From NCBI GenBank assembly GCA_020746995.1, contig JAGPXD010000001.1:7688001-7752000 (forward strand): a DNA stretch of 64,000 nt, read 5' to 3'. The position numbers and the translations under genes are program-made. Below the pieces are notes generated by a model. It saw only the letters and a list, made by a program, of their open reading frames with translations. It searched no databases and was not told where the DNA came from. Below, piece after piece: positions 10,492 to 22,540 of the stretch. Source of the stretch: Plectosphaerella cucumerina. Taxonomy: Eukaryota; Ascomycota; Sordariomycetes; Glomerellales; Plectosphaerellaceae. The first letter of the stretch is position 1, and every line of letters begins with the position of its first letter.

Positions 10492-10749
10492 CTACCAGTC
10501 CAAGGATGACGGAGGACTCCAAAATGCCCACCATCCGCAAACACGCCGATCACGAAACGTCTCCGCCAACCATCGCTGACTACCTACCGACATACAATAC
10601 GTCTTGTAACTATGGCATGCCGCAGATGGAAGTCGCTCACGGGACAGGAGTGTTGGAACAGAAGAGACATTTGAACCCAGGTCGACGTTGACAGAGGACG
10701 GCCTCGGCGTGAATGCAGTCGTCGAGACAGGGAGGAGTTGAAAGTTCAT
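10492..10749 (-). pseudogene. Truncated paralogue of the 357-1073 gene
   Basis: Starts at ATG (10,749, minus). The first ~27 residues (MNFQLLPVSTTAF, SSVNVDLGS) match the start of the 238-residue protein at 357. After that the similarity stops and the frame ends after 85 residues. The upstream DNA is also duplicated. It is read as a fragment carried in an inverted duplication. Confidence 0.6.
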
Positions 10750-11075
10750 GTCAAGATCGCAGGTCGTGCGAGTGGTATGATGGGAGCACAGGAAAGGATG
10801 AGGGCGAGGTATTTGCGAGGTTGACGATGGTTGAAGGGCGGGTGAAGATCAGTAAAAGAGTCTGTTCAACAGCCGCATCTTGTGGGCGTCACCGAGAGGG
10901 GGCAAGCCTGCTTCCTCCGGTTATTTGGAACACAAGTTCTTGCCTCTAGCCTGGCGCCGTCTAGGCGATGCTGATAGTAGACTCAAGCCTCGCCACCAGC
11001 ACTACCCGCAATGCCTCGGCACGGCAGCATCAGCAGACCTATGGAAGCTGCACTCCATCACACCAATTGATTCTT
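10660..11075 (-). repeat. Arm 2 of the inverted duplication (partner 1-450)
   Basis: Reverse complement aligns with 1-450: GGTGTGATGGAGTGCAGCTTCC, GGCATTGCGGGTAG, ATCAGCATCGCCTAGACGGC and CAACCTCGCAAATACC occur in the same order and spacing, except for small gaps. It lies immediately beyond the C-terminal end of the 11.1-12.7 kb M16 fossil, so M16 plus this unit may have moved as a block. Confidence 0.8.
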
Positions 11076-11119
11076 CCCAGCCATGGCTGGACAGACAGAC
11101 CAAGCAATGGAGTCTCCGT

Positions 11120-12689
11120 GGGGGATGCGGTGAGCGGCTTTGCTCATTGCCGCCTTCTGGATCCCGGCCTTGAAGTCGGCGGGGATGTCCTCCCAACGGT
11201 ACTCGGTCCCGTAACACTTTCACTTCTGGCTCCAGTCGCCCGGGTAGTATCTCGAAATCATGGTCAACCGCAGATTGTCAGGCCTGAGACGGGCCAGGCC
11301 GTCTTCAATGGACTTGGGGTCGAACTTCCTCAAATGTGGCCGCTGAGGAACCATTCGCGCGGCAGCGGCTTCTGCATGACGGAGCTGATCTCGCTGGTGA
11401 AGGTGCTAGCCGGCGTCTTCTGTTTGAACTTGAAGTCGATGTCCGACATGCCCTTCTGCTCATCAAAGATCCACTTCGGTGGCGGCGTCTCCCGCAGCAT
11501 CGAGATGTACTGGAAGATGATCTCGACGCTTGCCCAAGGCCCTCTTCGGTCAGGAGGACCTCGCATTGGAAGATGCCTACGGTTCCGGGGCAAACGGGGC
11601 GTGCACTGGCCCTGAGGCCGTTAGCCCAGCCCTTAGACTTGATGCTGCCGGGACCCGTGTGGCCGATGAGATGGCTGATGTATCTGCTTGGCTGGGATTC
11701 GAACAAATACTCCTCGTCCAGGAAGGGGAAGCAAAGAAGTAGCTGGCGGAAGTCCATGATAGGCTTGGCGAAGATCTGGACGCCGAGGTCGCTCTTCCGA
11801 AAGAGTTCCTCGTCCTCCCACCGGTTCTGGGCGAGGTTCTTGTCCGGCACCGCCGAGAAGAAGTCTCTCGCCCAATTTTCGAGCACGCCCAGAGGTTCCC
11901 TGCCCATGATAACCAGCTTCATGCGGTTCGCCGAGTAGTGCTTAGCGTAGAACTCCATGAGCCTGTCAAGCACATCAATGCCCCGGGACTCTGGCTGGGT
12001 CTTGAGCACCTCGAAGTTGCCGGTGGAGAAGTGGCAGTAGGGGTGGTTCGGGTTGGAGAGGGACTTTTCCAGCTGGCGCATCCGCCAAGCATCATCCTGT
12101 AGATTCTTCCTGTTTTCGGAATCGACGACGTGGAGCTCGCGGTCCACCGCGGAGGCGAGGAACAGGAGTTCGATGAAGAACTGGGCGAACCGGTCGAGGG
12201 CGCCCTTGAGGGCAGATGGATTCTCGTCTGTGGGCTCCTCGTCGTTGGCGGGTCGGGCAGACACCTCAAAGTAGAATTTGGTCGAGGTCGGGCCAGTGCA
12301 GGCATTGGAGCTGCCCGAATTCGCGGCTAGATATTGGTGGCTACGGGGTACTTCTTTGTTCCCATGAAGAGGAGCTGTTCAGTGGGTAGGGTGGTCAGTG
12401 GGGAGTCTCGATTTTGGTAGGGAGAGCAGGCTCACATGTTCAACAGCATGCGCCATGCCGGGCATGTCGTCCTCGTCGCTGAAGCTGCCGACATAGCAGT
12501 CCAGGGCGGCGCTCGCCTTGTCAATGTCTGGGTCGTGGACGAGCAGAACCTCCAATTGATTCGGCAAGCGCACAGGCGATCATCCAGGGAGGGGGTCTCG
12601 AGATGCTCGGTGACGCACTCGACGGCGCGTCTCAGGGCTGCCTGGTGGGCGGCGATAGAGGGCGGCGCGTCTTCGGGTTGGGACGGCAT
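11120..12689 (-). pseudogene. M16 (insulinase-like) metallopeptidase fossil, longest copy
   Basis: Minus-strand sequence runs in family order. It begins EHLETPSLDDR, then RLPNQLEVLLVHDPDIDK and FSDEDDMPGMAHAVEH (HxxEH zinc motif intact). An intron (GTGAGC..GAACAG, about 12,436-12,382) follows, then LLFMGTKKYPV, YFEVSARPAND, ALDRFAQFFIE and LEKSLSNPNHPYCHFSTG. Later pieces are LGVQIFAKPIMDF, SRYISHLIGHTGPGSIKSKG, FQYISMLRETPPPKWIFDEQ and LRPDNLRLTMISRYYPGDW. Small deletions near 12,575, 12,340 and 11,540 and a shift near 11,335 break the frame, and a stop follows YYPGDWSQK. It covers about the first half of a ~1,000-residue peptidase. Intact relatives degrade peptides of moderate size. Confidence 0.88.
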
Positions 12690-13504
12690 TGTGGTGGGAG
12701 GCGGAGGCGAGGAAGAGAGCGACGCGAAGTGGGATGTTGATGCTCAGGGCAAGAAGAAAGGGTAGCTTTATGGCAACGTTGCGCTGTAAAATTGGGTAGA
12801 TGTTGTGCGGCAGCTCATTTGGAGTCCTGGAGGCAAAGAGTGTGCCATGTGCATAGCTGCGTAGAAGTGTCCAGCCTTCCCGGGAGTCCAGGACGACTCA
12901 TTGGAGGCGAGGTGGTAAGGTACAGCGGGCTACCTCCAGGTGGTTGGGAGCGAGATGCACACAGCATCGCAACGCGATGTAACGCGACCCTGGCCCCATC
13001 CACTACGAAGACTCAGGGGTAAGTTTCCACACCTCGAGTAGTAGCCTCCGGGGTTTGCACCCCCTCATGCGCCTAACAGAGCGACGGCTCACCATACCTG
13101 CCAGGCCTGTCCCCCGGCTCACGGTGCACGAGACCTGCAAGTCACTTGTAAGTACCTTCTCCCTTGCAAGGCTGGCGGAAGCCTGCTCCGCTTGAAACGC
13201 ATCCTGACCTTGCCAGTGTACCGTGCCAATGGCGACGGGAACAGCTGGCCTGTCGCATCGCGTTCCAAGCCCTTCCTCGCCCTCGGTATACCAGTGACTC
13301 GGCATTTGTCTTCAGGGGATCACTTCTCCTCGCGCCGCTTACTTCCTACAGCTCCACGGTTCCAGCTAACTAGCAAGCTGGGAAATGACCTGCGGAAGAT
13401 CCTACAAGCCAGCAGCGAACGATCTGCACAACCATGTAAACGCTTTGGCGGCGAGAGCTGGGAAGCTGTCTGTCACAAAGTCAGGACTGTGTGGCCTGGG
13501 TTCT
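12690..13504. other. Interval without a recognised gene
   Basis: GC-rich sequence with short frames on both strands. No domain, repeat array or RNA gene was recognised. Confidence 0.45.
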
Positions 13505-14170
13505 GCACGATACTTGCCGACTGTGGCGCAAGCACAGCCTGATTATTACAGTTTCGGGCGCCGTTCATTGATGGAAGACGCCAGGGCCACCGTCTCACCG
13601 GCCCCTACTAGCCCAAGCCGACCTTCCAAGACTGAAGTCCTGCATCTCAGGCACCAATGCCTGCGTGCAAAAGCTCTGCTCTTCTGTGAGTCACCGGCAC
13701 GGCCCCCCATCATAACTTACCGGCTCGGCCGGATATGCGGCCGTCACTGAGTCCGTGCGTGTCGCCGCCGGGGCAAGACGACTTGGCTGGCTTGCTGTCT
13801 TCAATCAAGAGATACGCCATGCTCTGCGGCGAAATCGGAGCGATAGACTCGGAGATTGCGACCGCCACCTCTGTGAAACGCTAGACTGAGGTGTGATGGA
13901 CTACGCGCCTTGCCATTGCAAAGGGGCCTGGACTATTCCATGTATTCAGAGCCTTTTGTGAGGCTTCCACCCAACTCCAACATGCTGGACTCTACCCTCG
14001 TCGCGCGCACGACAATCTGAGAATTCAGCCGCCGGCATGCAGACATGCATAGCTTCGCGGAATGCGACCAGCGGTGAGATGAACATGTAGCCCGAGCGCG
14101 GAGTGAAGGCTGCGCTGCGCTGGTTCTTCGAAGCGCTCATGCCGTCGAAGAGATGCCGGGGCCCCCAAGG
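13505..14170 (+). repeat. Dispersed repeat family alpha, copy 1
   Basis: Matches 24,640-24,995 in the same orientation. Shared blocks are AGCCTGAT, TTCA(t)TGATGGAAGAC / TAGTAATGGAAGAC, GTCTCACC, TGTGAGTCACC / CGTGAGTCACC, CGGATATGCG / CAGATATGCG and GGCTGCGCTGCG(c/t)TGG(t)TCTTCG. A short piece also occurs at 16,255-16,335. Copy 1 has an extra ~300 bases between the blocks. No coding capacity or clear termini were found. Confidence 0.7.
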
Positions 14171-14339
14171 ATACGGCCGGTTCACAACGCGCTTTTAAAC
14201 GACTTCGTGTCAGTTTCCGTGCCTTCCTTGGCGCACTTCACGCACATCTGGTGGTTTGTGTACTGTTAGACTCTGTGGCCGACTATAGCTGGAGCTTGTG
14301 ATGGCGGTTCAGGAGACGACCCCACGAGGGCATCATGGC

Positions 14340-14650
14340 CTACATCAACCAAAGGCTGGGCTGATGGCCTTAAGGCCAGTGCCCCGGAACCGTACGCATC
14401 TTCGACTGCCAGGTCACCCTGACCGAAGAGGGCCTTGAGCACTACCAGGACTTCGTCAAGATCATCCTCCACTACGTCTCGATGCTGCGGGAGACGCCAC
14501 TGGAGTGCATCTGTGATGAGCAGGAGGTCATGGCGGACGTCGCAGAAGACGCCGGCCAGCACATTCACCGGCAAGACCAGCTCCGTCAGGGGCGCGTCTC
14601 ACCGACTATTGTTCCTTGACGCCACACTGCGGGCGTACCAGCCCTGAAAT
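14340..14650 (+). pseudogene. M16 metallopeptidase fragment
   Basis: Plus-strand frame reads CPGTVRIFDCQVTLTEEGLE, then FVKIILHYVSMLRETPLE, CICDEQEVMADV. This is the same region as TVGIFQCEVLLTEEGL and FQYISMLRETPP in the 11-12.7 kb copy. Stops precede it and the homology ends within ~300 bases. It is only an internal slice of the gene. Confidence 0.75.
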
Positions 14651-14944
14651 ATCTGACTCGACCTTATTGGGCGCTACACCAGCAGGGATTGTGGAGGTGG
14701 CTTCAGCCAAGCGAGTCCGCGGCGGAAACTGATGCGTATTAATCTCTTCGAATAGATAGTTTCCACCCAAAGTGGTCATCGAGATCGAGGGGTCTGTGAT
14801 TGTGTGTGCCGGCAGCATCAACAGACTGGTCTAGACCAACCGTCTCAGCAAAAAAGCTAGGGGCCGGCAACCTATATAATGACATCGGCGGCCTTTTCCA
14901 CGACAAGCAGGCAGACCATCGAACAAACACAGAGAGAAAATCTC

Positions 14945-15668
14945 ATGAGCATGGACAAATCGAAGGTGAGTTTGAGAGCAAGGGCGCTCATACACTACCA
15001 GCCTTACTAACAGAACCTGAAGTCGGCTGAAGCCGTCTTGGCTCAGTGTGACCCATCAGTAATTGTCTTTCTTGTTAAGACGCCGACCCCGCTTTCCTTC
15101 ATTCTCACCGAAGACGGGGTTGTGTCGTGGGATTTCGGTATTTTGAACCATCATTCCCCCCTCCCAAAATCCGGGCGAGAAAATGCATCCGTTTTCATCT
15201 TACATCCTAATCGATGGTTCCACAGGTCACCGAATAATCGCCACCGCCGACGAACCTGATCGTTCCAACGAAAGAGAGCTCTCCCTCACCAAGATAGGCG
15301 CCGGAGAGCTCTCCGACTCCATGGTCAACTGGGTCGCCATAGAAGAGATGTCCTTCAGTGTCACTGTCCCAGCCGGCAAGATATCTATTCGCATCGACGA
15401 CGGCAGCCTTGTGGTCTCTTCTTCAGTGGCCATCAAGACGAGCCATTATGGAAAAGTGAAGTCTGCCGGGTGCATGGGTTTCCGAGTACTCGTCGGGGAC
15501 AAGGGACATCCAATCAACCTGCGTCGTAGCCAGGATGTCGCCAACTTCACCCAAGAGTTCGGTGACGGGAGAGCCAAGAAGTTCTATGAGGGAATGATTT
15601 TTCAGGGCAACGAAATTGATGTGGGAAACTGCTCAATTGTCGGGAATGTGTTTGAGCCTTGGTGCTGA
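14945..15668 (+). CDS. Hypothetical protein, 195 aa, three exons
   Basis: Exons 14,945-14,965, 15,014-15,137 and 15,226-15,668. Intron 1 is GTGAGT..ACTAACAG; intron 2 is GTATTT..CCTAATC..CCACAG. The joined frame reads MSMDKSKNLKSAEAVLAQ, then DGVVSWDFGHRIIATADEPD, then LSLTKIGAGELSDSMVNW, and ends VGNCSIVGNVFEPWC. It has an all-beta look (alternating V/I/S/T) without a signal peptide or membrane segment. No family was recognised. Clean splice sites and a long joined frame make it a likely real gene. Confidence 0.65.
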
Positions 15669-16254
15669 ATCTGGAAGAAGTTGTAGGTGGATGAGGAATA
15701 TCACAGGCTCGCTCTTGGACAAAATGTAAAACACTGAATCAAACGCCGAATTCCACCTGTTCGCTACCAACTTACTCCTGCGTGGTTCCATAGGTCAAGA
15801 TCCAGCGCATCAGGATTCAAAGCGCGTGCGCGATTCAGGTCCTACTAAAAATCCCGAAAGACCCTTTCGTACTCGCAGCCCGCAAATACTACTTCTCTGT
15901 TTTGATGCCTCGAAGTGTTGGCTTCGCCAACCGCTTCGCGCCGGGCTGTTCAAGGAAAAGGCGCCGTAAAATTCGAGCGTCTCGGATCATGCCAGTAGCA
16001 ATGCCAGCCTGAATATGGCAGCTCCGCCTGAGGGGACTCAACTAGGCCCGTGAGAAAGCCTGAGCCATCGATGCTCTCCTCGAGACTGACCGTTGCCTCC
16101 TGAAGCACATGGTATTGGCGGCCCGGAGATGCATGTCGTGGAGAATAGTGTTGGCTCACGAGTCCCTTGTTCTCGAAAATGAAGGCCAAAATGTCCCGGA
16201 ACTCGCCGGTGGTGACATATTTCTCGCGTCCGTGGGCGTGATCAGAATCCTGCG
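15669..16254. other. Interval without a recognised gene
   Basis: Only short frames on both strands and no recognised feature. It ends at a short relic of repeat family alpha. Confidence 0.45.
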
Positions 16255-16335
16255 CATTACTTGCCAGCTGTGGCGCCCAAGCACAACCTGACGCCCAGCG
16301 TAAGGATTGGCGGTGATTACAGTTCCGGGCTTGCT
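16255..16335 (+). repeat. Repeat family alpha, short relic
   Basis: CATTACTTGCCAGCTGTGGC, then CCAAGCACAACCTGA and GATTACAGTTCCGGGC, match 13,510-13,560 (TACTTGCCGACTGTGGCGC, AAGCACAGCCTGA, ATTACAGTTTCGGGC). It lies just beyond the stop codon of the Zn2Cys6 gene. Confidence 0.6.
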
Positions 16336-16355
16336 GCTTCTGGGCCGAGGGATAT

Positions 16356-19300
16356 CTACAGGCCGTGGGTCAAGTGGTGTTGATGGCACTGCTGCTGTTG
16401 CCGATCGTGCCGAGGCTGGACGGGGCTGTACAAGGGATCCTCATCCATTATCCTATCAGTTGACTGACACTTGAGGGCTTTGCTCCCCTTGGAGGGCTTG
16501 GTGAGCGGGCGAGTATTTTTGTTGGCCTTGGCCATCGACAGCGGCGCAAAGTTGCTGTTGCGCAGCTCGTCGAGCATGCGAATGGCGACCGCCAGCGAGC
16601 TGGAAGACTGCGCCGCCTTGCTGATCCAGGATATCGTGCGGTCAAAAAGCAACCGCAGTTCCTCTTCATTCACAAGCGTGCCCAGGAATCGATCCCTGCA
16701 GCAGGCCGCCAGGACTAAGAGATTGCCCCATTGACTGTGGTGTATTAGCGCCGTCTCTCTGAAAATAAAAATCCCGAAAAGGGGGCTTACGCGATGGCCG
16801 TGCCGAAAAAGTTGGTCAACAGGAGCCTGTCGGTCCCGAGGTTGTGGAACGCCTTTGTACTCTCGATGAGCGCATTGATTCCGTCCTTGGCGAGCCCGAC
16901 GATTTCCGGGCTGATATCTCCGTAGTTCTTGGTGTCCGCCGGGATAAATGGCGCATCGACCTTCTTGAGGTTGAATAAGTTGAGATGCGGGCTCGGCTTA
17001 GCTGATAAGCCATCCTCCAACTGACAAGAGAAGTCGAGAATCATCTTGACGAAGGGGCGCGTGCAGAGGACCTGGAAGTCCCAGTACTTTGCTCGGAGTC
17101 GAGCCGAGAGCATGTCGCCCGCCGGCGGATCGCGCTCCTCAAATTGGAACTTGCGGTGAAGCCAACTGGTGGACTCTGATTCGGGGTTCATCCGGATTTC
17201 GTTCCGCACCTCGTTGACAGAGACCTTGATGATGTCTTGCCCGTTGACGTCCACAGGCAAAGGTTCCTCGGAGTAGAAGGTTTTGCTGATATAGTTGAGC
17301 TTCTTCCGGATGTACACCTGTGCCATATAGCTGGTGGCCACGTGCTCTCCATAGTCGAAGACTGTCAGGTCGGGGGTGGGGTACGGGAGGAGTCCTTCAT
17401 ACGAAAGGATGCCGGATGGCGGCAGGCTCACCTCGACGACGATGTCACTAGAGGAAGTATCAGCAAAGCGTACTCGGTCTCTAGGCTATCCGCTGCTTAC
17501 CTCTCCAACTGCACGCATGACCAAAAATTCATGAGCAGTAGATCATCCTTGCGCATTTTCCTGGGAGGCGGCACCGTCGTGTTGATCCCCATCAAGTAGT
17601 CGTGATTCTTCTGCAGACGCGGCAGGTCGCGGCGCATGTACACTTGAAGCGTCCAGGAAGCGTTGCTGATGTACTTGTGGCTCTGGACGACGTATCCAAT
17701 CTGGCCATAGTAGAGAGCAATCAGAAGGTTTGCCTGGATGTGTTGAATAGTGATGGCGCCATCCTGGTTGCCCATGATGTCCGTGGCAGGTCCCAGGTAC
17801 TCCAGCCCGGGGAAGCAGTCGTAGTTGCGCTTCTTTGACAGGCCCAATTTGGGCGGTTCGCCGTCCCCGGAGCTCTGCCACGACTGGCGCCTGCTGGGGC
17901 CGGAGTCATGCGGCGACAAGAACCCGAAAGGCTGTGGGTGTGCTGAGGACGATGTGTGAGCCGGCGTCGCGGAGTAGCCGTTGCGAACGATAGGCGAGCC
18001 GTAGGGCTTGGTCTCAGACGGAATGACGTCGGCAATCTTGCCCCCGTGCAGACTGAGCTTGCCCAGGGCGAGGGCGGCCAGGATGACGGCCGTCTCTATA
18101 CTGCGGCTTGGCGCCCCGGGTCTCGAGCTCAGAGATGCTGGCTTTTCGGCTGCGTCGCTGGTCCGTTTCCGCTTGCCGATAGCGCTGTCCGAAGACGCGG
18201 CCGTGGAGGCAAAGGTCGCGTATCCGCTTGAGTTGGCTGATTTGGGCGTCCTGAGGGCTGTCTCTTCTAAGAGCTTTCTCGCGTATTTGCGCAGAGAACT
18301 CTTGTAGATAATTGGGTGCATACTGAGAACGTTGACCTCGCAGCTTTCAATGTACCTCATGACGGTATCCTCCATGTAGTCTGGCTGGACCCAGCTGCTC
18401 AGGGTTGAGCTGCTGTAGTTGGCCGAGGTCGGTAGATTCATGCTGCCGTGGATCTCGCCGCGACCGTAAAGCTTCGGGATACCCCTACGTTCCTCAATCC
18501 GCAGGGGAAAGTCGCCGGGGTGGATTTCTTCACGCTCCAGGAACTTCTGCGTCAGCGCCTTGATGGAGGGCCATGCCAGGAGTTGACCCGCCGAGGTGGT
18601 ATGGTCATGGGGGATCGATGCTTCACCGGGCTGCACGTCAGGAAGGGGAGGCTCCGCGTCGTTGTCGTCATCGAAAGGTGTGCAGCCCGTGTCTAGCGTG
18701 TCGTCTTGTATAGAAACTTTCGAGGTCGTGCGCGACGAGACCGCTGGTGGCAGCGGCGTGGGCGACACGGATGTGTGCGATGCGGCCATCGACGAAGTCT
18801 TGCCGCCGTCGTTGCCCCTTCGTTCAGCCAGACCTCTCGAGCGTTCGAGGTTGTTGATCCTCTCGTGGAACGAGCTGAAGCCAGCCTCCACAATCCTTTT
18901 GAGATCACTTATGCCATTGAGAATGTCTGCCTGGGATTTGTCCGACCTGGAACGCGTGTCAGTGGGGTTGAGGTTCACTAGCGACAGGGGCGGGACGACG
19001 GACGGCTTGGGTAACGACTCTTTGTATACACACTCGGTGTCCTTCTCCCTGCACGTCTTACAGGGCTTCTGCTCATCGCATTTGGCCTTGAGCTGTCGGC
19101 AGTAGTCGCAAGCCTGTGGGAAGTGACTGTTAGGGAAGCCTGTCTCTGGGGGAGAGGGGCGAGAATTCTGTCAGTCCGTACCTGTGATGCCCTCGTGGCC
19201 TTCTTCTTCAAGTTGCTGTTGCCGTTGTAGGGCGTCGGAGCGTAGTTGGACTCGGACGGGGGTTGATATGGGTGCGGCTCGTAGGGAATCGGCTGAGGCG

Positions 19301-19994
19301 GCGGTGGCTGCTGCTGCTGCATCGGGGGCGGAGGAGGAGGGAAGTAGCCGGCGGAGACGGGCATGGGCGGGGGCCCGTCGAAGCTCATGTGTCGCCGGTC
19401 GTCTTGGTAGTGCGGAGGAGGAGGCGGCGGCGGGTGAGGGCCGCCACAGGGGATGTGCTGCGGCGGCTGCTGCTGCATCAAGGGCGGCGCGGGAATATTG
19501 CTCCTGTAGCCGGCGGCCACGGGCATGGGAGGGGGCCCGCCGAAGCGTATGTGTCGCGGGCCGTTCTGGTAGTGTGGAGCAGCAGCATGAGGAAGAACGA
19601 CGGGTGCAGAGTAGCTCTGAGGCGGCGGGGGATGCTGCTGCGGTAGGCCGTCTGGCATGCCTTCCGCGGGCCGCGGGCCCAGAGGAGCTCCCTCAGGCGA
19701 GCGCGGGCTGCTTTGCTGGGACGTCTCTTCGGACATCTCCCTCTTTATGCCGGGTTCTCGCGGGGGCGGTGAGCAGCGCTGAGGAGGGCGCGCTAGCGAT
19801 GAAGGCCGGCGATGACTGTTGTGGTCTTGAATGGGGTCATGAAGGCGGCGGTCGGTCGGGTATGCGACGGGATGCTGCTGAGGGAGAGGGTGTGGATGGT
19901 AATGCCCAGGGCCTTGCGCTCGCGATGTTGTCCACGGGCGACTCTCGCAGATTTTCAGACGCGGCCCCTTCTTTTCAGGTTGCTCGGGATCCAT
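16356..19994 (-). CDS. Zn2Cys6 fungal transcription factor, 1,153 aa
   Basis: Four exons on the minus strand: 19,994-19,182, 19,113-17,501, 17,447-16,791 and 16,734-16,356. Phases fit at every junction (donors GTACGG, GTAAGC, GTAAGC). Residues 1-265 are proline- and glutamine-rich with poly-P runs. The zinc cluster follows as C273-x2-C276-x6-C283-x5-C289-x2-C292-x6-C299, preceded by the basic KKKATRASQ. After a short coiled linker comes a large fungal-type regulatory domain: LLAWPSIKALTQKFLE, VLSMHPIIYKSSLRKYA, NYDCFPGLEYLGPATDIMGN, ERDPPAGDMLSARLRAKYW and FHNLGTDRLLLTNFFGTA. Such proteins are nuclear DNA-binding regulators. The target genes are unknown. The frame is fully intact. Confidence 0.93.
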
Positions 19995-21112
19995 ACTGGA
20001 GAGACAGTTACAAGGAAACGATGCACGGCTTTGCTCATGACGAAGGGGGCGGGGGAGCAAGTAATGCGTAAAGCTTCTCAAGACAGCTAGGAAACCAGCA
20101 GTACCTTGCTCGAGGCCTCGGAATGCCCAGTGGGTACAAGGCAAGGAGTAGATGACCATAGAGAGAGGCGTGCGGCGTGCCTTTACTCATAAGCTCAAGG
20201 GGGAGCTTCGCATCTCAATTGAGTGCAGCGGGGCGTTGAGACGTGGAATAAACTTGGAGAGGTCCTTCGACTTTGAATGAAAAGAGAGGAAAGCGAGATA
20301 GGACGAGCCTGTCGTCACGTGGGTTGAGGCGTAGCAGGGGGGGGTGCAGTGGGTGGAGGACCACCGGAGCTGCCGAGCAAGCGCGAGTTTGGCCGTGGGT
20401 GGGCAATTGGACCAACATCATGTGTGTCGACGCTGATTGGCTGTTGCCGCTAGCACATGGGAAAAGGAACGATGCATGATGCAGGGCACGAGGCGCGAAC
20501 CAAGTCTCGCCCACTCCTGAGGGCTTGCGCCTCGGCATGGCGCTGACGATCGACGTCGTTTTGGTGGGAAGCTGTGACGGGAGGGTCCTGTCCCTTGCCT
20601 CGTTCATGGATGGTGTAGATTGGCGGCAGCAGGTAGTGTCTTGACCCCCTGACGGAGACCAGGAGGTCGTACGTTGCAGGACTGCTTAGGCTGCTAGGTG
20701 GTCGTGGGAGTACAGGGCTGAGGTTGGTGGAGACTGGCGAGAAACGGCGTCGGCGAGCTTGGTTCCAGACGTCATGTGGAAACATCAAGGCAATGAAGGG
20801 GGTCAGAAGCTCGGTGTGCCCGGTTTGGTCGACTGAGCGAGAGAGGGGCGTCTCCGTCACCCTGCTCTAAGCGGTTCAATCCCGCTGCGCGAGCTTGCCA
20901 AGCCCATCGTACTCTGTCATGGGGGAGAGCGCAGGGAGCTCGAAAAAGGGAGTCACACTTTGCACAGCACCTGACCGCGTGCAGCAGAAACAGCAGGCAC
21001 GGCGTGCAAGCCTATCTGATTCTGGTGGGGAGGGCGTCAATGCCTTGGTTGATGGTCGCACGGAAGATGGTCTCTGCTTTCCCATACGCTTCTTCCCCAT
21101 TTATTCTCAAGT
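19995..21112. promoter_or_regulatory. Intergenic region upstream of the Zn2Cys6 gene
   Basis: About 1.1 kb between the 3' end of the C2H2 gene and the start of the Zn2Cys6 gene, both on the minus strand. It should hold the Zn2Cys6 promoter and the C2H2 terminator. Short frames only. A tRNA-like B-box near 20,870 was considered and rejected. Confidence 0.4.
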
Positions 21113-22540
21113 TTAATAGCCGTACGTATAGGTTCCTGAACCAAACGAGTTGGGCCAGGAGGCTTGGTAACCTACAACTCCACTCCTGTGGGGCGAGCTG
21201 TTGCTGCAGATGACCAACTTGGCCTTGCCCAGGCGCCGTTCGCTGACTCGGCGGTCCCGTCCACGACCCTTGATGCCCTTGTTGCTGTTCTTGTATATGT
21301 CTTGGAAGTAGGTGATGAGTTCTTGCTCAGCGAAGGTCAGAGTCTCCTTGTCGGAGAGAGACATGATCCAGTCGGCAATCTTGTGGATGGTCGTGGTGTG
21401 GTACTTGTTCTGGTGGTTCTGCATCACAAGTTAGGCTGGGTTTCGTGGAGGGCAGATGTGTAGAAGCCATACCTTCAGGTTGCCCCGGTTGGTGAAGCAT
21501 TTGTGACACTCCTCAAGCTTGCACTCGAAGGGCTTGATCTTGTTGTGGGTGGACATGTGTGCCTTTAGGTTGCCCCGCTGGGCGAATGCAAAGTCACAGT
21601 TGGGGCACTTGAAGGGGCGCTCGCCGGTGTGGAGGCGACGGTGAGTTTTGAGGTTTCCGGGCTGGGAGAAGGACCTGTTGCAGCCAGGGTAGTCACAGGC
21701 CTTTTCAGTGTTAGCGGGCCGTCGTGTCGGCGGGCGTGGGCAAACATACAAAGGGCTTCTCTCCGGTGTGAGCTCGCTCGTGCGTCGACAGGTGGGCTCT
21801 CTGGCTGAAGCTCTTGTTGCACATTTCGAAGCGGCAGCGGTACTTCTTCACCTTGTCAGCGCTGGAAGTGGACTCGGCTGAGGACTACATAGTTTGGTCA
21901 GCTGGTGATGAGCAGTAACGGCAAGAAGAGAATGACTAACCCCGGCGGTGGAAGGGTCAGGCGCGACGCTGTCGTCCGTGGAAGACTGGGCGCAGGAGGA
22001 CGGGTCATCAGAGCCGCTTTCCCGGGGCTTCTTCTCCTGGAGGGCCTTCATCATGACATCTATGGGGGTGTTGAAGACGACTTCCTCCTCGGAAACGGGC
22101 TTGTTGTACGTGATGGTCTTGGCCTTCTTGGGGTCGGGGATGCTGCTCCGAGACCCCTCGCTCTTAATGGATGGACTCATCTGACGATCATCGTGGATGG
22201 GGAGGTGTTGGCTTGAGAAGAAGCGTTGCCGGGCCATATCGTGGTGGTGACCTGAGGGGAGCAGGGACCGCTGAGCCTGGGGGTTGTACCGAGCATACGG
22301 CATGGAGACGGGCTGGACGGGCTGCTCGTACTGCAGGTAGTGGTAGTTGCCGAAGCTCATGTCCCGAGGTGGCATCGAGGGTAAGGCGTACTGATGTCCG
22401 TCAACATACTGAGTTGCGAGAGTGGGCTGGACAAGAGGGGCCGAGGACACGATGCGAGGGTCGTACTGGTAGTACTCAGAGTGAGGGGCCTCCTGCTGAG
22501 GCCAGTTGCCCCAGCTGGCGTTGACGGGCGAGTGTGACAT
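21113..22540 (-). CDS. C2H2 zinc-finger transcription factor, Azf1-like, 422 aa
   Basis: Four exons: 22,540-21,941, 21,884-21,750, 21,700-21,473 and 21,418-21,113, all phase 0 (donors GTTAGT, GTATGT, GTATGG). Residues 1-200 are disordered (Tyr/Gln/Pro-rich) with a KKAKTITYNKPVSEEEVVF stretch. Four tandem C2H2 fingers follow: YRCRFEMCNKSFSQRAHLS, FACDYPGCNRSFSQPGNLK, FKCPNCDFAFAQRGNLK and FECKLEECHKCFTNRGNLK, with TGEKPF/TGERPF linkers. The C-terminal ~100 residues carry the conserved-looking IADWIMSLSDKETLTFAEQE. The finger pattern resembles fungal Azf1-type regulators, which bind DNA in the nucleus. The frame is intact. It is transcribed away from the phosphatase gene. Confidence 0.92.

Noticed and set aside
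18596..20071. Long plus-strand frames opposite the Zn2Cys6 gene
   Set aside because: They are antisense shadows of the GC-rich, proline/glutamine-coding exon and share no family features.
20790..20900. tRNA-like B-box and T-arm (AGCGGTTCAATCCCGCT)
   Set aside because: The T-arm stem and loop are good, but no acceptable A-box, anticodon arm or full acceptor pairing could be built upstream.
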